Source of the DNA: Pseudomonas fulva NBRC 16637 = DSM 17717
Lineage (GTDB): Bacteria; Pseudomonadota; Gammaproteobacteria; Pseudomonadales; Pseudomonadaceae
Reading direction: 5' to 3'
NCBI RefSeq assembly: GCF_000730565.1
Contig: NZ_BBIQ01000002.1
Location: forward strand, 248,001-312,000
DNA: 64,000 bases
Part shown: in pieces, positions 57,568 to 64,000 of the stretch
Layout: the number at the start of each line of letters is the position of its first letter
Numbering within the stretch: the first letter of the stretch is position 1
The notes under the pieces: generated by a model
The model's input: the letters and a program-made list of their open reading frames with translations, nothing else
What the model was told of the DNA's origin: nothing
Database searches by the model: none
Program-made: the position numbers and the translations under genes

Positions 57568-57605
57568 ATTCGATAAACCCGCTTTCGTTCGGTAATCGAA
57601 CGAAA
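57568..57605. promoter_or_regulatory. PcaR-like (IclR-type) operator in the MHS-quiC divergent region
   Basis: TTTCGTTCG-GTAAT-CGAACGAAA (57583-57605) is a perfect inverted repeat with 9-bp arms. Its core GTTCGGTAATCGAAC (57587-57601) differs in two positions from the P. putida PcaR site as I remember it (GTTCGATAATCGCAC). A second partial copy, ATTCGATAAACCCGC (57568-57582), lies 19 bases to the left. The rest of the 302-base gap (57421-57722) shows no gene. Confidence 0.6.
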
Positions 57606-57722
57606 ACTAACCATTTCGTACAAAACCCATTGATGGCGTGACTTTACCCGCGAATAATCGAGTGCGCCAAGCGCCTGCAAGGGTTCGTTGGCTGATGCCT
57701 TTCAAATAAAGGGAACCCCAGC

Positions 57723-59630
57723 ATGCAGCGTTCGATTGCCACCGTATCCTTGAGCGGCACTCTGCCGGAGAAACTCGAAGCCATCGCCGCAGCCGGCTTT
57801 GACGGCGTCGAGATTTTTGAAAATGACCTGCTCTACTACGCCGGTAGCCCGCGCGAGATCCGTCAGATGTGCGCCGATCTAGGCATCGCCATCACCCTGT
57901 TCCAGCCATTTCGCGATTTCGAAGGCTGTCGCCGCGAGCGTCTACAGAAAAACCTCGAGCGCGCCGAACGCAAATTCGACCTGATGCAGGAATTAGGCAC
58001 TGATCTGATGCTGGTGTGCAGCAACAGTCAGGCGGACGCACTGGGCGATGGGCAGCTTCTGGTCGACGACCTGCGGCTGCTGGCCGAACGCGCCGGTGTC
58101 CGCGGCCTGCGTATTGGCTATGAAGCGTTGGCCTGGGGCCGGCACGTCAATACCTACCAGCAGGGCTGGAACCTGGTCCGCCAGGCCGATCATCCGGGGC
58201 TGGGCGTGATCCTCGACAGCTTCCATACCTTGTCACTGCGGGGCGACCCGAGCGCTATCCGTCAGATTCCAGGCGACAAGATTTTCTTCGTGCAAATGGC
58301 GGATGCACCCATCCTGGCCATGGATGTACTGGAGTGGAGCCGTCATTTCCGCTGCTTCCCAGGGCAGGGCGAGATGGACCTGGCGGGCTTTCTCGCACCG
58401 ATTCTGCAAACCGGCTACCGCGGGCCGTTGTCGCTGGAAATCTTCAACGATGGCTTTCGCGCCGCACCTACCCGGCAGATTGCCGCCGATGGACTGCGTT
58501 CACTCCTGTATCTGGAAGAAAAGACGCGCCTGCAATTGCAGCACGAAGCCCAGCGGATCGAGCCTGGGGTACTGTTTGACCCAGCCCCCGCCAGTGCCTA
58601 CGACGGTGTAGAATTCCTTGAGTTTGCCGTCGATGAGTCAGTCGGTGCACGTCTGGGTGGTTGGCTCGAGCGTCTGGGTTTTGTCGAAGCCGGCGCTCAC
58701 CGCAGCAAGGGTGTTCGACTGCTGCGTCAAGGCGATATCAACATCGTGCTCAACGCTGAGCCCTATTCATTTGCACACAACTTCTTCGAAGCCCATGGTC
58801 CCTCGTTGTGCGCCATCGCACTACGGGTCAAGGACGCTCAGGCCGCCTTGCAGCGCGCTACCGCCTACGGTGGTCAGCCGTTCCGTGGCCTGGTCGGGCC
58901 CAACGAACGCGAGATCCCGGCCGTGCGTTCGCCGGATGGCAGCCTGATCTACTTGGTCGAGCAGGCAGGTGCCGGGCATACCATCTACGACAGCGATTTC
59001 CGCCTGGATGCCGCCCCCGACGCTGGCGGCGGCCTGCAACGCATTGATCACATGGCCCTGGCCATTCCGGCCGAATCGCTGGACAGCTGGGTGCTGTTCT
59101 ACAAGAGCCTGTTCGACTTCGAGGCCGACGACGAAGTGGTCTTGCCCGATCCCTATGGCCTGGTCAAGAGCCGTGCCTTGCGCAGCCAATGCTCCACACT
59201 GCGCCTGCCACTGAACATTTCCGAGAATCGCAACACCGCAATTGCTCACGCGCTGTCAAGCTACCGTGGTTCGGGAGTGCACCACATCGCCTTTGACTGT
59301 GCCGACATCTTTGGCGAGGTGGCGCGGGCGAAAAACGCTGGCGTGCCGCTGCTGGAGATCCCGTTGAATTATTACGATGACCTCGCGGCCAGGTTTGATT
59401 TCGACGACGAATTCCTTAGCGAACTGGCTTACTACAATGTGCTGTACGACCGTGATGCGCAGGGTGGCGAGCTGTTCCATGTGTATACCGAGCCCTTCGA
59501 GAAGCGTTTCTTCTTCGAAATCATTCAGCGCAAGGGTGGGTATGCCGGTTATGGCGCTGCCAATGTTGCGGTCCGCCTGGCGGCCATGGCCAAAGCCCGC
59601 AGCGGGGCCCCGCGCAAACCGGTGTTGTAA
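57723..59630 (+). CDS. quiC: 3-Dehydroshikimate dehydratase QuiC (AP-endonuclease-like + HPPD-like)
   Basis: 635 residues in two parts. Residues 1 to about 270 form a xylose-isomerase-like TIM barrel (SIATVSLSGTLPEKLEAIAAAGFDGVEIFENDL; metal ligands expected in LGVILDSFHTL and PLSLEIFNDGF), the dehydratase that makes protocatechuate from 3-dehydroshikimate. Residues about 290-630 are two VOC modules like 4-hydroxyphenylpyruvate dioxygenase (QRIDHMALAIPAES, SGVHHIAFDCADI, LFHVYTEPFEKRFFFEIIQRKGGYAGYGAANV). This fusion is the known QuiC1 form of pseudomonads; the HPPD-like part may not be catalytic. Start after AAAGGGAACCCCAGC. Confidence 0.93.
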   Translation: MQRSIATVSLSGTLPEKLEAIAAAGFDGVEIFENDLLYYAGSPREIRQMCADLGIAITLFQPFRDFEGCRRERLQKNLERAERKFDLMQELGTDLMLVCSNSQADALGDGQLLVDDLRLLAERAGVRGLRIGYEALAWGRHVNTYQQGWNLVRQADHPGLGVILDSFHTLSLRGDPSAIRQIPGDKIFFVQMADAPILAMDVLEWSRHFRCFPGQGEMDLAGFLAPILQTGYRGPLSLEIFNDGFRAAPTRQIAADGLRSLLYLEEKTRLQLQHEAQRIEPGVLFDPAPASAYDGVEFLEFAVDESVGARLGGWLERLGFVEAGAHRSKGVRLLRQGDINIVLNAEPYSFAHNFFEAHGPSLCAIALRVKDAQAALQRATAYGGQPFRGLVGPNEREIPAVRSPDGSLIYLVEQAGAGHTIYDSDFRLDAAPDAGGGLQRIDHMALAIPAESLDSWVLFYKSLFDFEADDEVVLPDPYGLVKSRALRSQCSTLRLPLNISENRNTAIAHALSSYRGSGVHHIAFDCADIFGEVARAKNAGVPLLEIPLNYYDDLAARFDFDDEFLSELAYYNVLYDRDAQGGELFHVYTEPFEKRFFFEIIQRKGGYAGYGAANVAVRLAAMAKARSGAPRKPVL

Positions 59631-59758
59631 GGCAGATGCCGGCCCTGGGCCGGCGCCCCTGTGACAAAACCTGACCGGTGCCACCCTCCGCGCGCTTCCC
59701 TGCGTCGCACCAGTGACGGATAATCCCACCCATTCCAATAATCAGGCTGTGAGTGGGT

Positions 59759-60430
59759 ATGAATGATTCCGTAGTCAGCCTTGGCGAGCCTGCCTCCGAC
59801 GGGGGCCGTAAATCGCGCAAGAACAACCCGGAGAAGACCCGCGAGGATATCCTTCAGGCCGCAATTGGCGAGTTCGTCCAGCAGGGCCTGGCCGGTGCCC
59901 GCGTCGACGCCATCGCCGAGCGTACCGCTGCTTCCAAGCGCATGATCTATTACTATTTTGGCAGCAAGGAGCAGCTCTACGTCGAGTGCCTGGTCAAGCT
60001 TTATGGCGACATTCGCAAGACCGAGCACAGCCTGGATCTGGAGTCATTGCCGCCGGAGCAGGCCATCCGCCGACTGGTGGAGTTCACCTTCGATCACCAT
60101 GATCACAACGTCGACTTCGTGCGTATCGTCTCGACCGAAAATATCCACTATGGCGAATACGTCAAGCAATCACCGGTGATCCGCGAGATGAGCAGCGTGG
60201 TGTTGAAGACGCTCGGCCGCTCGCTGGAACGCGGCGTTGCCGAGGGCGTTTTTCGCGCGGGTATCGAAGTCATCGACCTGCATATGCTGATGAGCTCGTT
60301 CTGCTTCTATCGGGTCTCCAACCGACACACCTTCGGTGAGATCTTCCAGATCGATATGACCGACGAGCAGATCAAGCAGCGCCACAAACAGATGATCGGC
60401 GACGTGGTGCTGCGCTATATCCAGGCATGA
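59759..60430 (+). CDS. TetR-family regulator of the quinate cluster
   Basis: 223 residues. N-terminal TetR HTH (NNPEKTREDILQAAIGEFVQQGLAGARVDAIAERTAASKRMIYYYFGSKEQLYVECL), then a helical effector-binding domain with a His-rich segment (FTFDHHDHNVDFVR). It follows quiC by 128 bases on the same strand. A GTG at 59753 is an alternative start. A weak PcaR-like sequence, GACGGATAATCCCAC (59715-59729), lies in its promoter region. Ligand unknown; quinate-pathway control is inferred from position. Confidence 0.87.
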   Translation: MNDSVVSLGEPASDGGRKSRKNNPEKTREDILQAAIGEFVQQGLAGARVDAIAERTAASKRMIYYYFGSKEQLYVECLVKLYGDIRKTEHSLDLESLPPEQAIRRLVEFTFDHHDHNVDFVRIVSTENIHYGEYVKQSPVIREMSSVVLKTLGRSLERGVAEGVFRAGIEVIDLHMLMSSFCFYRVSNRHTFGEIFQIDMTDEQIKQRHKQMIGDVVLRYIQA

Positions 60431-60646
60431 AAGAGACGGCACGTGCTGTACCTGCCCAATGACCGCAAAACGCCTGATCGTCATTGAGCAGCCAAAGCGT
60501 GATGCCCTTGCTGGGCTGATCCACGGCGAATGCATCGAAGCGGTCCGGCAAGGGCATCAGCACGGTGCGGCGCTCATGAACGACTGCCTGATCAGGCGCC
60601 CTGGGCCCGTCAGTGTCAGGTATCTACACCAACAGGCGAGCTCACT

Positions 60647-61495
60647 TCAGTCCATGCTGGCGAAATGCGCCTGCATCCTGCCAGCATCAGCAGCATTGCC
60701 GCTGATCAGCTCGAATGCCTTGACCGCCTGGAACACCGCCATCTTGCCACCGTCCAGGGTCCGGCAACCGAGTGCTCGAGCGTGGCGCAGGAGTGGCGTA
60801 TCAAGCGGGAAGTAGATGATCTCGGCGACCCATAGCCGTGCATGCAGCAATCCGACGGGCACGGGTGTGCCCGGTAGCTTGGCCATACCCACCGGCGTTG
60901 TATTGACTAGGCCATCGGCGTCAGCCAGGGTGGCGGCCAGGTCAATGCCAAGGCTGGTTCGGCCTGCACCGAAGCGCTCGTTGAGGTTGTCGACCAGAGC
61001 TTGCCCGCGGGCGAAATCTATGTCGAACAGCGCCAACTGTTCGACACCTTCGGTCAGCAGCGCATGGGCGACGGCAGACCCGGCGCCACCGGCGCCCATC
61101 TGCACCACACGCCGTTTTTGGACGTCAGCCAGGCCGTGTCTGAACCCCTCGGCGAAGCCCAGGCAATCGGTGTTGTGGCCCATCCGCTTGCCGTCCTTGA
61201 AGACCACCGTGTTGACCGCGCCGATGCTACGCGCCTCATCGGACAGTTCATCGAGCAACGGCACGACCGCTTGCTTGAACGGGAAGGTGATGTTGAGTCC
61301 GGTAAAACCGGTGCGCTGAGCAGCATCGAGCAGATCGGGCAGGGCGCTGTCTTTGAGTCCTAACTCATCGGCATCGATCAGCCGGTACAAGTAACGCAAC
61401 GATTGCGCGTCGCCCTCACACTCATGTAGAGCAGGGGTGCGCGATGCCTGGATGCCGCGGCCAATCAGGCCAACCAGAATGCTTTGCTCGCTCAT
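60647..61495 (-). CDS. Catabolic quinate/shikimate-type dehydrogenase (AroE-like)
   Basis: 282 residues with the shikimate dehydrogenase fold: [21 protein letters not shown], catalytic Lys in [12 protein letters not shown], Asn/Asp pair in HNTDCLGF, and NAD-binding [14 protein letters not shown]. The strand after the glycine motif ends FDIDFARG: an Asp takes the place of the NRT motif that binds NADP in biosynthetic AroE, so NAD and a catabolic role are likely. It resembles the AroE-like/QsuD group. Overlaps aroQ by four bases (ATGA); the longer in-frame start at 61567 lies inside aroQ. Confidence 0.85.
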   Translation of the reverse strand: MSEQSILVGLIGRGIQASRTPALHECEGDAQSLRYLYRLIDADELGLKDSALPDLLDAAQRTGFTGLNITFPFKQAVVPLLDELSDEARSIGAVNTVVFKDGKRMGHNTDCLGFAEGFRHGLADVQKRRVVQMGAGGAGSAVAHALLTEGVEQLALFDIDFARGQALVDNLNERFGAGRTSLGIDLAATLADADGLVNTTPVGMAKLPGTPVPVGLLHARLWVAEIIYFPLDTPLLRHARALGCRTLDGGKMAVFQAVKAFELISGNAADAGRMQAHFASMD

Positions 61496-61941
61496 GCTGC
61501 TCGCTCGACACACATGTGCCCAAAGTGTGCCAGCGCCATGCGATAACCTGCGCTGCCCAGACCGCATATCACCCCGACTGCAATCGATGAAACGAATGAG
61601 TTATGCCGGAACGGCTCGCGCTTGTGCACATTGGACAAGTGCACTTCGATCACCGGTAGCTCGCTGGCCACCAGTGCATCACGAATGGCCACCGACGTAT
61701 GGGTCCACGCGCCTGGGTTGATCACAATACCGGCGCAACGGCTGCGGGCAGCGTGGATCCATTCGATCAATTCGCCTTCGTGGTTGGTCTGGCGGAATTC
61801 GATGTCCAGGCCCAGATCGCGAGCGCTGGCGCCGCAGCTGTCAGCGAGGTCGCTAAACGTTTCGCGACCGTACTGGTCCGGCTCGCGGGTGCCAAGCAGA
61901 TTGAGATTGGGGCCGTTGAGCACGAGGATGCGGGGCGTCAT
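61492..61941 (-). CDS. aroQ: Type II 3-dehydroquinate dehydratase
   Basis: 149 residues, dodecameric type II dehydroquinase: [21 protein letters not shown] with catalytic Tyr24, [20 protein letters not shown], and [18 protein letters not shown] with the catalytic His. It converts 3-dehydroquinate to 3-dehydroshikimate; in this cluster it serves quinate breakdown rather than aromatic biosynthesis. First gene of aroQ-aroE-like, with a PcaR-like site about 90 bases upstream. Confidence 0.93.
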   Translation of the reverse strand: MTPRILVLNGPNLNLLGTREPDQYGRETFSDLADSCGASARDLGLDIEFRQTNHEGELIEWIHAARSRCAGIVINPGAWTHTSVAIRDALVASELPVIEVHLSNVHKREPFRHNSFVSSIAVGVICGLGSAGYRMALAHFGHMCVERAA

Positions 61942-62031
61942 TGGCAGATCACTGTGTTGTTATTGGGAGCTCCGATGTTTGTACTATCTGGTTAATTCGT
62001 CAATCGATGTACGTGATTGCACGTTGAATAT

Positions 62032-62046
62032 GTGCGATTACCGAAC
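62032..62046 (-). promoter_or_regulatory. PcaR-like operator upstream of aroQ
   Basis: On the minus strand GTTCGGTAATCGCAC, one mismatch from the PcaR site as I recall it (GTTCGATAATCGCAC) and one from the quiC operator core. It overlaps a hairpin CCGAAC-CACGAA-GTTCGG (62041-62058). The remaining intergenic sequence (61942-62270, 329 bases) has no supported gene. Confidence 0.6.
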
Positions 62047-62270
62047 CACGAAGTTCGGCTGCCTGGCAGCGCGAAACTTGAATGCGCTGTGTTGGGGCCT
62101 GTCTTACAGGTCCACGCGTAGCTTTGTTGCTACAGCCGTGTTCGCGCCGTCTAGCTATCGCCATGCCCGACCATGGGGCGTCTCGTTGCCCCGACCCCAG
62201 GGGCTGCAAGCATGACGAGAGGACACCCAGGAAGCGGAAAGGACTACCAAGCCGTGCCATCCAGAGCGCT

Positions 62271-63551
62271 TCAGAAACTGGCCTTGACCTGCAATCCGAC
62301 TACCAGCGCATTATCAATATCAGCGCCGGTAAATGCCCCAGGCTCGATGATGTACTGCAGATCCGGTCGCAGATTGAGCCAGGGTGTGACCTGATATCCA
62401 TAGCTCAGCTCGATCAACTGCTCGGCACTGTCGATGGTCGGGAACTCCTGATCATTGCGCGCAGCTGCATCCTCCAGCACAGCTCGACTACGGGGGTTCG
62501 GTACGGCGCGGCCGTAGCCCAGCGACAAGGTATCCCGCGGGCGCCCTGCAAACGGCTGATACAGCACAACACCCGTGCCATACCATTTTGTAAACGGCGA
62601 TGCAGCCTTGCTCGATGCCGAGTACTGACCAAAGGCATGCAAACTGCGGCCTGCCACGCCCGGGTCATTCCATACCGCCTGATCGATCAGCAGGTAGTGC
62701 CCACCACGGCCGGCCACTTCGTCATTGCGGCCAATGCGCTTGACGTTTGAGCTGTCGTAGTAATAACCCACTTTGTACTCACCCGGTAGCTCGCCCAGCA
62801 GCCTGTACACCAGCTCCACCGGCACCACCGTGCCTGTGGTGTGCTTGGGGCCAAGCTTCCAGGCACGGCTGGAGTTGCCGTTGCTCTCGGGGTCGACATT
62901 GAACGCCGCCACGCGCACTTGCCAGGCTGGCGACAGGTCGTATTTGACCCGTGCACCGAGCCGCGCGTTGGGGTAATTGGTCCAGCCACTGCCGCCGGAC
63001 ATGTTCAGCGGATGCCCGCAAAAGCCGGCATTCATGAAGTTGCACAGGATCCCGCTGTCGAGGCCGCCAAGGTCGTTGCCCATGGCCATGTAGCCGAGCT
63101 TGATATTCAGCGCCGGGGTAAAGTTGCGCTCATAGCTGAGCTCGGTGAGGCGGGTGTACAGGCCACCGAAGTTTTCCTGGATCGGCAGGCGGTTGCCTAC
63201 CAGTTCTTCCGAAGCGCTGTGCCCGCGGCGGTCGTTGATGCTCAGTTGGACCTTGCCGGCGTTGTCCAGTCCGTACAAGCGGGACAAGTCGAACTGCACG
63301 CCAAGCTTGATGTTCTGCGAATAGCGCGCCGAGCGGTGCAGACCGCCATCGGTGTTGTAGGCGGTTTCGCCGCTGTAGTCAGCGCTGAACTTGACGCCGT
63401 TGTCTTCTAATTGATGGCGCAGGCCGCCCCAGTCGCCAGTGAAGGTGCTGCGGCGCAGCAGATCGGCTTCGGCCATGGCACCGTTGCTGGCCAGGACCAG
63501 AAGCAGGCCGGCGGTGATGGGAGCAGGGGACAAACGGAACACGAAGGACAT
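62271..63551 (-). CDS. OprB-family carbohydrate-selective porin
   Basis: 426 residues with a signal peptide ending GAMA (about residue 27) and an outer-membrane barrel of the OprB type: LLRRSTFTGDWGGLRHQLEDNGVKFSADYSGE, LPIQENFGGLYTRLTELSYERNF, LNIKLGYMAMGNDLGGLDSGILCNFMNAGFCGHP, and a final Phe. In this cluster it probably lets quinate or shikimate cross the outer membrane to the periplasmic PQQ dehydrogenase encoded upstream on the same strand, 115 bases away. Substrate is inferred from context. Confidence 0.87.
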   Translation of the reverse strand: MSFVFRLSPAPITAGLLLVLASNGAMAEADLLRRSTFTGDWGGLRHQLEDNGVKFSADYSGETAYNTDGGLHRSARYSQNIKLGVQFDLSRLYGLDNAGKVQLSINDRRGHSASEELVGNRLPIQENFGGLYTRLTELSYERNFTPALNIKLGYMAMGNDLGGLDSGILCNFMNAGFCGHPLNMSGGSGWTNYPNARLGARVKYDLSPAWQVRVAAFNVDPESNGNSSRAWKLGPKHTTGTVVPVELVYRLLGELPGEYKVGYYYDSSNVKRIGRNDEVAGRGGHYLLIDQAVWNDPGVAGRSLHAFGQYSASSKAASPFTKWYGTGVVLYQPFAGRPRDTLSLGYGRAVPNPRSRAVLEDAAARNDQEFPTIDSAEQLIELSYGYQVTPWLNLRPDLQYIIEPGAFTGADIDNALVVGLQVKASF

Positions 63552-63666
63552 TGCGCAGCTTTCCTGGAAATCGCAAGGTGATGATGAACGGCGCCGCTAA
63601 ATGCATGAGGCCGCCACTGCAACGTGTGTGCAGAAGCGGCCTCGTGCTGTACGGGAGAGGCGCCAG

Positions 63667-64000
63667 TTATGGCAAGGCGTAGGCGATTACATAATCGCCA
63701 CGGTCAGTCGACTGGCGGGCACCGCCTGCGGTGACGACCACGTACTGCTTGCCAGTCTTGGGCGACACGTAAGTCATCGGGCCACCCTGGCTGCCGACGG
63801 GCAAGCGAGCCTTCCAGACTTCTTCACCGTTGCCACTGTTGAAGGCGCGCAGGTAAAAGTCCTGGGTACCGGCAATGAACACCAAGCCGCCTTGGGTCGA
63901 CAGGGTGCCGCCCAGCGTTGGCAGGCCGATCTTGATCGGCAGGTGCATGCGGATGCCAAGCGGACCCGTGTCTTCAACGGTGCCGACCGGCACTTGCCAG
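63667..64000 (-). CDS. quiA: PQQ-dependent quinate/shikimate or glucose dehydrogenase, C-terminal end (partial)
   Basis: 111 residues, open past the window edge. The sequence WQVPVGTVEDTGPLGIRMHLPIKIGLPTLGGTLSTQGGLVFIAGTQDFYLRAFNSGNGEEVWKARLPVGSQGGPMTYVSPKTGKQYVVV, read in segments, is the last blades of an eight-bladed quinoprotein propeller with Trp-docking motifs. Membrane-bound members use PQQ and pass electrons to ubiquinone. Glucose dehydrogenase (gcd) and quinate dehydrogenase (quiA) share this end; the neighbouring quiC, aroQ and aroE-like genes favour QuiA. Confidence 0.8.
   Translation of the reverse strand, partial: WQVPVGTVEDTGPLGIRMHLPIKIGLPTLGGTLSTQGGLVFIAGTQDFYLRAFNSGNGEEVWKARLPVGSQGGPMTYVSPKTGKQYVVVTAGGARQSTDRGDYVIAYALP

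Noticed and set aside
62082..62750. 222-codon open frame opposite the porin end
   Set aside because: Overlaps the strongly supported OprB gene and intergenic DNA; composition atypical and no ribosome binding site.

Overview
The window reads as chromosomal DNA from a fluorescent pseudomonad of the Pseudomonas putida group. The protein families, the thrS-infC-rpmI-rplT-pheS-pheT-ihfA block and the ansB / rbs block follow the gene order I know from P. putida-type genomes. The hcnABC operon, missing from many P. putida strains, suggests a cyanogenic relative such as the entomophila/mosselii side of the group. This assignment is from memory of families and gene order, not from a search.

Layout. 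1-9.2 kb: end of a UmuC-type polymerase, an InaA-type kinase, hydrogen cyanide synthase (hcnABC), the oxygen-dependent methionine synthase pair mesX-mesD, three small orphan genes and alcohol dehydrogenase adhP. 9.2-14.8 kb: two tandem minus-strand terminators with no gene in front of them, tRNA-Leu, a PAS histidine kinase / KaiC-like ATPase / response regulator operon, csrA (rsmA) and a type IB topoisomerase. 14.8-24 kb: molybdate uptake (modABC) behind a ModE-like operator, a nitronate monooxygenase, small conserved genes, thiosulfate dehydrogenase tsdBA, galU and gor. 24-35 kb: ahpC/ahpF, yceH, sstT, nhaR, a TerC protein, several lipoproteins, a gamma-glutamylputrescine oxidase, two identical tRNA-Val genes, and an endonuclease I operon behind a LexA box. 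35.6-46.3 kb: a PqqU/YncD-like TonB receptor, periplasmic glutaminase-asparaginase, and the ribose operon rbsBACRKD ending in a secreted nucleoside hydrolase. 46-55.5 kb: small secreted proteins, a cold-shock protein, the translation block, ihfA, a MerR regulator and tRNA-Pro followed by a frameshifted integrase remnant. 56-64 kb: quinate/shikimate catabolism (MHS transporter, 3-dehydroshikimate dehydratase, TetR regulator, NAD-type shikimate dehydrogenase, type II dehydroquinase, OprB-type porin, and the end of a PQQ-dependent dehydrogenase).

How the parts connect. csrA/rsmA is the expected post-transcriptional repressor of hcnABC, whose leader has a GGA motif at the ribosome binding site. 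The secreted nucleoside hydrolase would feed ribose to RbsBAC. The quinate genes would convert quinate and shikimate to protocatechuate. Two near-identical 15-bp sites in their promoter regions match the P. putida PcaR operator as I remember it, which would tie the cluster to the beta-ketoadipate pathway. The PQQ dehydrogenase and the candidate PQQ receptor both depend on the same cofactor. I found no CRISPR array, rRNA or complete insertion sequence; the only trace of mobile DNA is the integrase remnant beside tRNA-Pro.
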